In this document: positions 50,678-58,663 of the stretch, one piece after another
Layout of the letters: the number at the start of each line of letters is the position of its first letter
How positions within the stretch are numbered: the first letter of the stretch is position 1
NCBI RefSeq assembly: GCF_015277895.1
Contig: NZ_CP063815.1
Span: 2,666,001 to 2,730,000, forward strand
Source of the DNA: Microbacterium abyssi
GTDB taxonomy: Bacteria > Actinomycetota > Actinomycetes > Actinomycetales > Microbacteriaceae
Reading direction: 5' to 3'
DNA: 64,000 nucleotides
The notes under the pieces: generated by a model
The model's input: only the letters and a program-made list of their open reading frames with translations
Told to the model about the DNA's origin: nothing
Database searches by the model: none
Program-made: the position numbers and the translations under genes

Positions 50678-52849
50678 GTGAATCACTCTGCCCCTCTGAA
50701 CAACCAAGCCCTGAACAGCCGCGCTCTCAGCGCCTTCAACCTCTCTGACACCCTCGCCTTCAAAGCCCGCCCCGACCTGATCACCCGCGACGACGAGCAG
50801 TTCGCCGCCATCGCCGACACGCTGCGCAGCAGCACCGCCGACGCATCGGCGCGCCTCGAGCGCACGCTCGCCTCGCCGAGCGGCGTCGGCGGCGCGGCCG
50901 TCGAGCGCGACCTCGAGATCCACCGGCTGAACGCCCGCCTCACGATGCTGCGGCGCTACGGGATCGACATGTGCCTCGGTCGCATGGTGACCGAGGCCGG
51001 CGAACACATCTACATCGGACGCCTCGGCCTTACCGGCGAAGACGGCCGTCAGCTGCTCGTCGACTGGCGCGCACCCGCCGCGGAGCCGTTCTTCGGCGCG
51101 ACGCTCGCCGAGCCGATGGGCCTGGTGAGCCGCCGCCGCTACCGCTGGTCGAGCGGGCGGGTCAGCGACTACTGGGACGAGGCGTTCACGGCCGAGGCCC
51201 TCGCCGCCGGCGGCGCACTCGACGACCAGTCGTCGTTCATCGCGAGCCTCGGCACCTCGCGCTCCTCGCGCATGCGCGACGTGCTGGCGACCATCCAGGC
51301 CGATCAGGATGCCATCATCCGTGCAGGTTCGGAGGGCACGCTCGTCGTCGACGGAGGGCCCGGCACGGGAAAGACCGTGGTCGCCCTCCACCGCGCCGCG
51401 TATCTCCTGTACTCCGACTCGCGGATCTCGCGCGGCAGCGGCGGCGGCGTGCTCGTCGTGGGCCCGCACCCGCCCTATCTCGCCTACGTCGACGACGTGC
51501 TGCCGAGCCTCGGCGAGGACCGCGTGCAGACCTGCACCCTGCGCGACCTCGTGCCGGAGGGTCGCGATGCGCCGGCTGAGACGGATCCCGCGGTCGCACG
51601 ACTCAAGACCTCAGCGCGGCTGATCGACGCGGTCGGAACGGCGGTGCGCCTCTATGAGCAGCCGCCCGAGCGCGGCACCGTCGTCGAGACGCCGTGGACG
51701 GATCTGCGCGTGCGGGAGATCGACTGGGAAGAGGCGTTCGAGACCGACACCGGCGCCGCCCACAACGAGGCCCGCGACGAGATCTGGGATGCGCTGCTCG
51801 ACATCGTGCTCGATCGGTTCGCCGGGCAGATCCCCCGCGCGCAGCTGCACCGCGCTCTCGCCCAGAGCGAAGCTCTCACCCAGACGTTCAACCGCGCCTG
51901 GCCGCTGCTCGACCCTGCCGGACTCGTCGCCGCTCTCTGGAGCAACCCCGGTTTCCTCAGGCGGTGCGCTCCGTGGCTGACAGCCGAGGAGGTGAGGATG
52001 CTGCAGCGCGAGGATGCCGCGGTGTGGACAGCATCCGATCTGCCGCTCCTGGACGCCGCCCGTCGCGCCGTCGGCGACCCGAACACCGGACGGATCCGCC
52101 GCGAACGCGAGCATGCGCGTGCCGCCGAACGGGAGTACCGAGCGAGCGTCGCGGACTACCTGATGGAGTCGTCCGACGACGACCTCGGACTCATGTCGAT
52201 GCTCCGCGGGGATGACGTGCTGAACAGCCTGGACGACCAGGACGCCCTGCCCGCCTTCGCCCGCGACTCACTCGCCGGTCCGTTCGCGCACATCATCGTC
52301 GACGAGGCGCAGGAGCTCACCGACGCGGAGTGGCGGATGCTGCTGAGCCGCTGCCCGTCCCGCAGCTTCACCGTGGTCGGCGACCGCGCACAGGCCAGGC
52401 ACGGCTTCACGCAGACGTGGGAGGAGCGCCTCGTCGATGCCGGGCTTCGAGACGTCCGGCTGGCCTCCCTCACGGTCAACTACCGCACGCCGGAGGAGGT
52501 CATGGCCGAAGCCGCCCCGGCGATCCGCGCCGCGCTGCCCGACGCCAATGTGCCGGCGTCGGTGCGCTCGAGCGGCATCCCGGTACGGTACGCCCCCACC
52601 GCCGAACGCGACACGATCGTCGACGAATGGCTCGCCGCGAACGACGAGGGCACGGCGTGCGTCATCGGCGATGCGACCTACGCGGCGAACGAGCGGGTCC
52701 GCTCGCTGACGCCGGAAACGGCGAAGGGTCTCGAATTCGACCTGGTGGTACTGGTGCATCCGGATTCGTTCGGGGCCGGCATCGAGGGAGCCGTCGACCG
52801 CTACGTCGCGATGACGCGGTCGACGCGCGAACTGGTCGTCCTCACCTGA
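50678..52849 (+). CDS. helR: HelR, RNA-polymerase-recycling helicase-like ATPase
   Basis: A 723-residue UvrD/HelD-like motor protein. In Streptomyces, HelR displaces rifamycin from RNA polymerase and confers tolerance. The conserved segments match that family closely: RDLEIHRLNARLTMLRRYGID, LLVDWRAPAAEPFFGA, TIQADQDAIIRAG, Walker A VVDGGPGTGKT (about 224-234), Walker B IIVDEAQELTDAEW (near 541), SFTVVGDRAQARHGF and KGLEFDLVVLVHP. GTG 50678 has GGAG six bases before it. The RAE directly upstream supports rifamycin-induced expression. The long in-frame extension upstream is not HelR sequence. Confidence 0.95.
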   Translation: MNHSAPLNNQALNSRALSAFNLSDTLAFKARPDLITRDDEQFAAIADTLRSSTADASARLERTLASPSGVGGAAVERDLEIHRLNARLTMLRRYGIDMCLGRMVTEAGEHIYIGRLGLTGEDGRQLLVDWRAPAAEPFFGATLAEPMGLVSRRRYRWSSGRVSDYWDEAFTAEALAAGGALDDQSSFIASLGTSRSSRMRDVLATIQADQDAIIRAGSEGTLVVDGGPGTGKTVVALHRAAYLLYSDSRISRGSGGGVLVVGPHPPYLAYVDDVLPSLGEDRVQTCTLRDLVPEGRDAPAETDPAVARLKTSARLIDAVGTAVRLYEQPPERGTVVETPWTDLRVREIDWEEAFETDTGAAHNEARDEIWDALLDIVLDRFAGQIPRAQLHRALAQSEALTQTFNRAWPLLDPAGLVAALWSNPGFLRRCAPWLTAEEVRMLQREDAAVWTASDLPLLDAARRAVGDPNTGRIRREREHARAAEREYRASVADYLMESSDDDLGLMSMLRGDDVLNSLDDQDALPAFARDSLAGPFAHIIVDEAQELTDAEWRMLLSRCPSRSFTVVGDRAQARHGFTQTWEERLVDAGLRDVRLASLTVNYRTPEEVMAEAAPAIRAALPDANVPASVRSSGIPVRYAPTAERDTIVDEWLAANDEGTACVIGDATYAANERVRSLTPETAKGLEFDLVVLVHPDSFGAGIEGAVDRYVAMTRSTRELVVLT

Positions 52850-52876
52850 GCAATCACGTCCGCAGGGCGGCGCCCG

Positions 52877-53185
52877 TCACTCGGGGGGCGGAAAGTGCGG
52901 GATCTGCCTGGGCCGATCGGCACGCGAGGGCGCACCGGCGGCGTCGGCTGCGTCCAGATCGGCCAGCAGCTCGTCAAGAGAGCGGTAGCGGGACCTGGTC
53001 GGGCACGGGCTGCGCAGCCAGAGCACATCGTAGGTTCCGGTCTCGTTCTTGTCGACGTAGGCGACGAGGCGGGAGGCATCCGTCTCGGTGAGCGCGCCGT
53101 CGCAGATCCGCCAGGCGGTGCGGGCGATCGGGATGACCTCCCAGACCGATGCCGGTCGCGGAGGCTCCGGGGCTGTCATGGTCAT
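52877..53185 (-). CDS. Conserved hypothetical protein
   Basis: A 102-residue protein (MTMTAPEPPRPASVWEVIPI, AWRICDGALTETDASRLVAYVDKNETGTYDVLWL), with a Pro-rich start and a C-terminal Asp/Ala stretch, RSRYRSLDELLADLDAADAA. No known motif. Its ATG overlaps the stop of the gsp39-like SDR (ATGA), so the two are cotranscribed. Confidence 0.75.
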   Translation of the reverse strand: MTMTAPEPPRPASVWEVIPIARTAWRICDGALTETDASRLVAYVDKNETGTYDVLWLRSPCPTRSRYRSLDELLADLDAADAAGAPSRADRPRQIPHFPPPE

Positions 53186-54066
53186 AGCGCCTTCCCCCCG
53201 GTCACCGCGAGAACAGTCCCCGAGGTGTACGACGACTCGCCGGACGCCAGATACACATAGGCGCCGGCGAGCTCGGCGGGCTGACCCGCGCGACCCAGTG
53301 GAGTGTCCTTGCCGAACTTGCGGACCTTCTCCTCGTCCCATCCCGTCCCGGGAATCAGCGGCGTCCAGATCGGGCCAGGCGCGACGGCGTTCACGCGGAT
53401 GCCGCGCGGGCCGCCTTCCTCGGCGAGCGCTTTCACGAAGCCGACCTGCGCGGCCTTCGTCATGGCGTAGTCGATCAGGCCCGGCGAGGGGTTGAAGGAC
53501 TGGATGGATGCGGTGACGATGATGCTCGCACCGGCCTCGAGCATCGGGAACGCGGCGCGCGCCGAGAACAGCAGCCCCTCGAGGTTCGTCTGGAACACCC
53601 GTCGCATCTCGTCGGTGCGCAGATTCGCGAATCCATCGATGTCGTGCTGGTAGCCGGCGTTGAGGACGAGGATGTCGAGGCCGCCGAGTCCGTCGCGCGT
53701 CTTCTGCACGGCTTCGGTCGCGAAGTCCTCGTTGCGCAGGTCGCCGGCGAGGCTGAGCCCCGTTCGCCCGGCATCCCGCACCAGGTCGAGAGTCGTGTCG
53801 GCGTCCGCCTGCTCCTCGGCCATGTGGGCGATCGCGACGTCCGCGCCTTCGCGTGCGAAGGCGATCGATACAGCGCGGCCGATGCCGGAATCGCCGCCGG
53901 TGATCAGCGCCCTGCGACCCTCGAGACGGCCATGGCCGACGTAGCTCGACTCTCCGTGGTCGGGCTCAGGATGCATGTCTTCCGTCTGACCCGGCTGGCT
54001 CTGCGTCTGTCCGGGGAACTGGTCGTCATGATGTGCGTGCCGCGGATCGGCGCTGCTGTCGTTCAT
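53182..54066 (-). CDS. SDR oxidoreductase, general-stress type (YdaD/Gsp39-like)
   Basis: A 294-residue SDR with a 45-residue polar N-terminal extension (QFPGQTQSQPGQTEDMHPEPDHGE) characteristic of B. subtilis stress protein 39-like enzymes. The core has ALITGGDSGIGRA, VLNAGYQ, ASIQSFNPSPGLIDYAMTKAA (Tyr-x3-Lys) and APGPIWTPLIP. AAAGGAG precedes ATG 54066. First gene in a run of stress-type genes. Its substrate is unknown. Confidence 0.92.
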   Translation of the reverse strand: MNDSSADPRHAHHDDQFPGQTQSQPGQTEDMHPEPDHGESSYVGHGRLEGRRALITGGDSGIGRAVSIAFAREGADVAIAHMAEEQADADTTLDLVRDAGRTGLSLAGDLRNEDFATEAVQKTRDGLGGLDILVLNAGYQHDIDGFANLRTDEMRRVFQTNLEGLLFSARAAFPMLEAGASIIVTASIQSFNPSPGLIDYAMTKAAQVGFVKALAEEGGPRGIRVNAVAPGPIWTPLIPGTGWDEEKVRKFGKDTPLGRAGQPAELAGAYVYLASGESSYTSGTVLAVTGGKAL

Positions 54067-54280
54067 GCTGATCGCTCCTTTGAGGGAAAGGGGTCGAGGG
54101 TGTGAGAACACCTTGCTCTCGACGCGCCCCGCGCCCAAGGGGGTTGACACTTCGCGCGTTTGCGCGCATCACGCATGCGCGATGCCCCGGGCCTAGTGTC
54201 GTGCGGGAATCCTGTCAACGGGGGCGGACTCCTGGCGGCGGTGTCGCAGACTGGGCGCACGCCGACCGAAGGGACACTCG
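54067..54280. other. Divergent intergenic region with GTCAA-type motifs
   Basis: This 214-bp gap between the gsp39-like SDR (-) and the PfkB kinase (+) contains GGGGGTTGACAC (54139-54150 region, reading TGTCAACCCCC on the minus strand), a GCGCGTTTGCGCGC palindrome, CCTAGTGTCG near 54193, and TGTCAACGGGG near 54214. These repeat a motif seen before other genes of the stress cluster. No ORF is credible. Confidence 0.45.
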
Positions 54281-55282
54281 ATGAGCGATGTGACGATCCT
54301 GGCTCCGTCGCCGACATTGACGGTGACCGTCGAGGACCATCCGCAGGGGTCCGAGATCCACGTGCACGCCGGCGGGCAGGGGGTGTGGCAGGCGCGGATG
54401 CTGCGGCGGCTCCAGGTACCCGTGACCATGTGCTGCGTGCTGACCGGAGAGGTGGGCAGAGCTCTTCAGCACCTGCTCGAGGACGAGGACATCACGGTGC
54501 ATGCACTGACGCGGGACGGGCGCGGTTCCGCCTACATCCATGACCGCCGCGGCGGTGAACGCATCGTGATCGACGAGGAGAGGGGCGACCCGATCGGCCG
54601 TCACGATGTCGACGATCTCTACAGTGCGATGCTGAGCAGCAGCGAGCACTCGCAGGTCGTCGTCCTGAGCGGTCCCGCCGGCGAGGAGACCATTCCGGCT
54701 GACTTCTACCGGCGCCTGGCGATCGACCTGCGCGCGGCAGGCAAGACGGTGGTCGCGGACCTCGCGGGCGAGCGGCTGCGGGCCGTCGTCGAGGGCGGCG
54801 TGGATCTTCTGAAGGTCAGCCACGAGGAGCTGAAGGCGGACGGACTCCTGACCGAGACGACCGACGACGAGATCCTCACGGCGATGCAGCGCCTGCGTGC
54901 GGACGGCGCGGGCGCGGTGATCGTGACGCGAGCGGCGGATCCGCTACTGCTCGCGGATGGAGAAGGTGTGCTCGAGATCGCCCCTCCGCCATTCGAGGAG
55001 AACGAGACCCGTGGTGCGGGAGATTCGCTGACGGCCGGCGTGATCGCCGGTCTCGTGCGGGAGGAGCGGCTGCGCGACGCCATCACGCTGGGTGCGGCGG
55101 CCGGCGCCCTGAACGTCACCCGTCACGGTCTCGGAACCGGGGATGCCGACCTGATCGGCAGCCTCCGTGAGAAGGTCGTCGTCCGGGAAGTGCCTCGAAC
55201 GGATGCCGAGAGCCGAGAACCCGAAGGACGCATCAGCCCCGACGGGCTCGCTGCCATCGCCGGTCCGGAGGAGGACTCATGA
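54281..55282 (+). CDS. PfkB-family sugar kinase
   Basis: A 333-residue ribokinase-fold kinase, probably a phosphofructokinase-B-like enzyme. It has the substrate-binding HVHAGGQGVWQARML near the N-terminus (GG-x-G). Near residue 248 the ATP/anion-hole and catalytic Asp motif NETRGAGDSLTAGVIAGL appears. A C-terminal extension of about 30 residues is polar. The ATG at 54281 follows GAAGGGA. Its stop overlaps the surE ATG by four bases, so it is cotranscribed with surE. The substrate is not certain. Confidence 0.88.
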   Translation: MSDVTILAPSPTLTVTVEDHPQGSEIHVHAGGQGVWQARMLRRLQVPVTMCCVLTGEVGRALQHLLEDEDITVHALTRDGRGSAYIHDRRGGERIVIDEERGDPIGRHDVDDLYSAMLSSSEHSQVVVLSGPAGEETIPADFYRRLAIDLRAAGKTVVADLAGERLRAVVEGGVDLLKVSHEELKADGLLTETTDDEILTAMQRLRADGAGAVIVTRAADPLLLADGEGVLEIAPPPFEENETRGAGDSLTAGVIAGLVREERLRDAITLGAAAGALNVTRHGLGTGDADLIGSLREKVVVREVPRTDAESREPEGRISPDGLAAIAGPEEDS

Positions 55283-56025
55283 CCCGCGTGCTGATCACGA
55301 ACGACGACGGCATCGAGGCACCGGGCCTCTGCGTCCTCGCACAGGCAGCCGTGAGCGCCGGCTTCGACGTCACCGTCGCCGCGCCCGCCGCGCAGTCCAG
55401 CGGGTCGAGCGCCTCGATAATGGCCACGGAGTCCGACGGACGCATCGCGGTCGAGCGGCGCACCCTTCCCGAGCTGCCCGAGGTCGAGGCGTTCGCCGTG
55501 CAGGGCGGGCCGGGTCTCATCGCCCTGATCGCCGCACGAGGGGCGTTCGGCGATCCCGCCGAGGTCGTGCTGTCCGGCGTCAACCACGGCGCCAACGTCG
55601 GCCGCGCGATCCTGCACTCCGGCACTGTCGGCGCCGCACTCACCGGTGCGCTGAACGGTGCGTGGGCGATGGCGGTGTCGCTCGACGTGGGTATGAACCC
55701 GGAACGGTTCCACTGGCGCACAGGGGCGGATGCCGCGATCGCCCTGGTGCCCGAGCTCATGGCTCGCGACACGGGCACCGTGATGAACGTGAACGTCCCG
55801 AACAGCGAGCACCCCAGGGGCGTCCGCGAGTCGACGCTCGCGCCCTTCGGCATCGTCCAGATGGCCGTTGCCGAGAGCGACGACAGCTACGTGCGGCTCG
55901 CCGTCGAGGAGCTGCCGAACGTTCCCACTCCGGACAGCGACGCCGCCCATCTGGCGGACGGGTGGATCACCGTCACCGGGATCGAGTCCGTCACCGAGCG
56001 AAGGCTCGACCTCGCGCTGGACTGA
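55279..56025 (+). CDS. surE: 5'/3'-nucleotidase SurE
   Basis: A 248-residue survival protein family nucleotidase. The metal site is in the N-terminal ITNDDGIEAPG (Asp9-Asp10), with SSGSSASI and GVNHGANVG (Asn) following, and a tail of about 30 residues. SurE dephosphorylates nucleotides under stress. Translational coupling to the PfkB kinase is unusual and suggests a joint role in nucleotide or sugar-phosphate turnover. Confidence 0.93.
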   Translation: MTRVLITNDDGIEAPGLCVLAQAAVSAGFDVTVAAPAAQSSGSSASIMATESDGRIAVERRTLPELPEVEAFAVQGGPGLIALIAARGAFGDPAEVVLSGVNHGANVGRAILHSGTVGAALTGALNGAWAMAVSLDVGMNPERFHWRTGADAAIALVPELMARDTGTVMNVNVPNSEHPRGVRESTLAPFGIVQMAVAESDDSYVRLAVEELPNVPTPDSDAAHLADGWITVTGIESVTERRLDLALD

Positions 56026-56028
56026 CCG

Positions 56029-56364
56029 TCAGCCGTGAACGTCCGGCGAGCCGGGCTCGTCGGCGGCTTCGGCCGGCTCCGGGACGAGATACAGGCCGGT
56101 GGGCGCGTTCGCAGTGAAAGCGAGGGCGTCGACCCAAGCCCGGTTGATCGACGGCTGGCGGCCGCCGTAGTACTTGTAGACGATCGAGCTTCCGGGGTGC
56201 ACCCACACGGTCGTGCGGCCGCCTCCGACGCTGGCATCCTCCCGCCAGCTGAACGCGAACGGCTCTCCGCGGCGCAGCTTCGCGCTGATGACGAGCTGCA
56301 GGTGCGTCAGAGCGCGGTCTTCGATCTCGACCTTGACGCCGCCTTCGTAGATGAACTTGCCCAT
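56029..56364 (-). CDS. DUF7882-like small protein, paralogue 1
   Basis: A 111-residue protein, MGKFIYEGGVKVEIEDRALTHLQLVISAKLRRGEPFAFSW (shown as blocks EIEDRALTHLQLVISAKLRR and FAFSWRED), then GGRTTVWVHPGSSIVYKYYGGRQPSINRAWVDALAF. It belongs with the proteins at 56383 and 61936. I believe the family is DUF7882, sometimes mis-labelled as ATP-dependent DNA ligase; the function is unknown. TACGCT seven bases before the ATG indicates a leaderless start shared with the divergent paralogue. Confidence 0.82.
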   Translation of the reverse strand: MGKFIYEGGVKVEIEDRALTHLQLVISAKLRRGEPFAFSWREDASVGGGRTTVWVHPGSSIVYKYYGGRQPSINRAWVDALAFTANAPTGLYLVPEPAEAADEPGSPDVHG

Positions 56365-56370
56365 GATCTG

Positions 56371-56377
56371 TAGCGTA
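56371..56377. promoter_or_regulatory. Overlapping divergent -10 boxes of two paralogues
   Basis: TAGCGTA (56371-56377) reads TAGCGT on the plus strand, six bases before ATG 56383. It reads TACGCT on the minus strand, seven bases before ATG 56364. The 18-bp gap between the two start codons thus holds both -10 boxes on the same bases, so the two promoters should exclude each other. Confidence 0.65.
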
Positions 56378-56382
56378 GTGCC

Positions 56383-56700
56383 ATGGGCCTGATGTTCTAT
56401 GGCGGCACGAACGACGCGATCTGGATCGAGGATCGCGCCCTCGCGCACCTCAAAGTGGTCATCGCGACGAAACTGCGCCGCAACGAGAGCTTCACGCTCT
56501 CATGGCGCCATCCTGACGGTTCCGGCCGTTCTACGATCTGGCTGCATCCGGCGATTCCGCTGCGCTTCGTGTTCGACGAACCGGAGCCGCCGCCCCTGTC
56601 GTCGGAGTGGGTCACGGCGATGGCGAACTCGGCGAATTCCAGCGGCGGAATCTCGCTGGTGCCGGAGCAGGTGGACCCCGGCGGCTCTGCACAGCCCTGA
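56383..56700 (+). CDS. DUF7882-like small protein, paralogue 2
   Basis: A 105-residue protein, IWIEDRALAHLKVVIATKLRRNESFTLSW as the central helix-strand pattern (blocks IEDRALAHLKVVIATKLRR, SFTLSWRHP), then GRSTIWLHPAIPLRFVFDEPEPPPL. It is very similar to the protein at 61936-62244 and more distantly to its divergent neighbour. The function is unknown. Leaderless start. Confidence 0.82.
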   Translation: MGLMFYGGTNDAIWIEDRALAHLKVVIATKLRRNESFTLSWRHPDGSGRSTIWLHPAIPLRFVFDEPEPPPLSSEWVTAMANSANSSGGISLVPEQVDPGGSAQP

Positions 56701-56706
56701 GCGCGG

Positions 56707-56741
56707 GTCAACCCCCTCGTGACGAGATCGCCGCCGTCCTA
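56707..56741 (+). promoter_or_regulatory. GTCAA...CCTA promoter-like motif before the FHA gene
   Basis: GTCAACCCCC at 56707-56716 is followed, after exactly 31 bases from its first base, by CCTAGCGT at 56738. The identical spacing occurs before the CBS gene (57334 and 57365). This could be a stress-type promoter or activator site; the sigma factor is unknown. Confidence 0.45.
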
Positions 56742-56774
56742 GCGTGAAGGCACCGAGCGAGGAGGACAGCGCAT

Positions 56775-57296
56775 ATGAATTCTCACGATGAACGACAGCC
56801 GCATCAGCCGACGACCACCCACGCCGAGTGGGGCGCGGGCAATCCGCATCTGACGATCACGCGCGACGACGACCGGTTCGTGTTCAACCTCACCGCGGAT
56901 GCCGTGCGCATCGGCGCCGCAGAGGGCAATGAGCTGCAACTGCCGGAGACCGACCCGGTACACGCCGAGATCATGCACGATGATCAGGACGAGTACGTGC
57001 TGACACTGCACGGGGCGGGCGAGATGAACGCCGTCCCCAGCGCCGCCGAGACAGGAGCGAGCGGCCGTTCGGAGATCCTTCGCACCGGGGCCCGGTTCAC
57101 GGCGGGTCCGTGGACGCTGGTCTTCGGCCGGGAGGAGTTCGCCGACCATGGCCGCCCGTACGGGGGCCGCACGGGCGGCGAATTGTCCGACCAGCCCCCG
57201 CAGCCCCAGCGCCCCGACTATTCGGAGGGCGCGCATCGCGACTCCGATGACGCGCGCGCACCGGAGGGCGCAGGCGACGAGGTCAGGGACGGCTGA
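56775..57296 (+). CDS. FHA-domain-like protein with acidic tail
   Basis: A 173-residue protein. The middle resembles a forkhead-associated (phosphothreonine-binding) fold: FNLTADAVRIGAAEGNELQLPETDPVHAEIMHD contains the RIG-x5-N-x-L and H-A-E-I positions where FHA domains have GR and SxxH. The C-terminal 40 residues are acidic and Pro/Gly-rich. It may bind phosphorylated partners. GAGGAGG lies upstream of the ATG. It is placed in the stress cluster. Confidence 0.7.
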   Translation: MNSHDERQPHQPTTTHAEWGAGNPHLTITRDDDRFVFNLTADAVRIGAAEGNELQLPETDPVHAEIMHDDQDEYVLTLHGAGEMNAVPSAAETGASGRSEILRTGARFTAGPWTLVFGREEFADHGRPYGGRTGGELSDQPPQPQRPDYSEGAHRDSDDARAPEGAGDEVRDG

Positions 57297-57333
57297 GGAT
57301 CACCGGCGGACTCTGCCGGGCACGCGATCGACT

Positions 57334-57368
57334 GTCAAGGCCCCTTACGACGACCGGGCCTGCACCTA
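57334..57368 (+). promoter_or_regulatory. GTCAA...CCTA promoter-like motif before the CBS gene
   Basis: GTCAAGGCCCC at 57334-57344 and CCTATCGT at 57365 have the same 31-base offset as the motif at 56707-56741. The ATG of the CBS gene follows 39 bases later with AAGGGA. The two sites together suggest shared control. Confidence 0.45.
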
Positions 57369-57406
57369 TCGTCATCGCATCCGCACTCGAGGAAGGGACC
57401 AGGACC

Positions 57407-57832
57407 ATGACCATCACCCGTGACATCATGACGCCGGCACCGCGGTGCATCGGCGAGAACGACTCGCTGAGCATCGCGGCATCCGTCATGTCCGAGTTGG
57501 ACGTGGGCGCGCTCCCGATCTGCGGGGAGGATCGACGGCTCAAGGGGATGCTCACCGACCGCGACATCGTCGTGAAGGCCGTCGCCTATGGCCTCGATCC
57601 CGAGAGCACGCCGTCACGCACCCTCGCGGCCGGAAAGCCCATCACCGTCGATGCGGGCGACGACATCGGCATCGCCGTCGATCGGATGCGCGAGCACCAG
57701 ATCCGGCGGCTGCCGGTGATCGAGGACCATCAGCTGGTGGGGATCATCAGCCAGGCGGACATCGCACTCGCGCTCAGTGCCGAGACCACGGGCGCGACTG
57801 TGGAGGAGATCTCTCGACAGGGAGTCTCATGA
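57407..57832 (+). CDS. CBS-domain pair protein
   Basis: A 141-residue protein made of two CBS domains: DIMTPAPRCIGENDSLSIAASVMSELDVGALPI with LKGMLTDRDIVVKAV, and TVDAGDDIGIAVDRMREHQIRRLPVIEDHQLVGIISQADIA. CBS pairs bind adenine nucleotides and act as energy sensors, here similar to hypoxia-response-type proteins. The stop overlaps the ATG of the CinA-like gene (ATGA), so the two are coupled. Confidence 0.93.
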   Translation: MTITRDIMTPAPRCIGENDSLSIAASVMSELDVGALPICGEDRRLKGMLTDRDIVVKAVAYGLDPESTPSRTLAAGKPITVDAGDDIGIAVDRMREHQIRRLPVIEDHQLVGIISQADIALALSAETTGATVEEISRQGVS

Positions 57833-58332
57833 GCCTGTCGGAGGCGCGGACGACGGACGATGTGGCGGCGGTCGGCGCGATCGCACGACGGAGTGGTCTG
57901 CGCATCGCAGTCGTCGAATCGCTCACCTCGGGCGGCCTGGCCCACGCTGTCGGGGCAGGCCCCGACGCGTCCGAATGGTTCGTGGGCGGGATCGTCGCTT
58001 ACATGACAGAGGTCAAAGAGGTGCTCCTCGGCGTCGCCGCAGGCACCGACCCGACCTCGCCCGAGTGCGCCGCGCAGCTGGCAGCCGGCGGGCGCGAGCT
58101 GTTCGCCGCCGATGTCTGCGTCGCCACGACCGGTGTGGGTGGTCCGGACTCCGAGGGCGGGCACCCACCGGGGACGGTGTACCTGGGCTGGGCGACCGAG
58201 GGCGCGCAGGGACACAGGCTCATCGAGCTGAGCGGATCTCCCGAGGACGTGATGGCCGCGACGGTCGCGTCGGCGATCGATCTGATCCTCACCACCGTGC
58301 AGACCGCAGTGCGGACGGCCGACCTGGGATGA
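57829..58332 (+). CDS. CinA-like nicotinamide-nucleotide amidohydrolase
   Basis: A 167-residue stand-alone CinA C-terminal domain (PncC-type), which deamidates NMN in NAD recycling. The conserved VVESLTSGGLAHAVGAGPDAS, VGGIVAYMTEVKEVLLGV and TGVGGPDSEGGHPPGTVYLGW motifs are all present. The N-terminal CinA domain is absent, as in PncC. It is cotranscribed with the CBS protein. Confidence 0.92.
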   Translation: MSLSEARTTDDVAAVGAIARRSGLRIAVVESLTSGGLAHAVGAGPDASEWFVGGIVAYMTEVKEVLLGVAAGTDPTSPECAAQLAAGGRELFAADVCVATTGVGGPDSEGGHPPGTVYLGWATEGAQGHRLIELSGSPEDVMAATVASAIDLILTTVQTAVRTADLG

Positions 58333-58369
58333 AGGAAGAAAGACGGACAACGAGAAGAAGGAGCAGATC

Positions 58370-58642
58370 ATGCCTCGTGGCGCGAACTCACGACTGAAGG
58401 ACCCGGAACTCTACGAGGAGCTGCGCGATGACGGCGCTTCCAAGGAGAAGGCAGCACGCATCTCGAACGCCACCGGCGGAACGAAGAAGGGGCGCTCAGA
58501 GGTCGGTCGTCGCGGCGGGAAGTCGGGCGACTACGAGGACTGGACCGTCGACGAACTGCGTGGGCGCGCCAAGGAGCTCGGCCTCAGCGGGTACTCCGGG
58601 AAGCGCAAGGCCGATCTGATCAAGCAGCTCCGCGAGCACTGA
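58370..58642 (+). CDS. DUF7218/SAP (Rho-N-like) domain small protein
   Basis: A 90-residue basic protein. The N-terminus PRGANSRLKDPELYEELRDDGASKEKAARISNA is of the type seen in small plasmid-stabilisation-like proteins (I believe DUF7218). GRRGGKSGDYEDW links to a SAP/Rho-N helix-extended-helix, WTVDELRGRAKELGLSGYSGKRKADLIKQLREH, which usually binds DNA or RNA. AGAAGGAG precedes the ATG. It lies 37 bases after the CinA-like gene. Confidence 0.88.
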   Translation: MPRGANSRLKDPELYEELRDDGASKEKAARISNATGGTKKGRSEVGRRGGKSGDYEDWTVDELRGRAKELGLSGYSGKRKADLIKQLREH

Positions 58643-58663
58643 GCAGCGGCCCGCCGCGAACCC

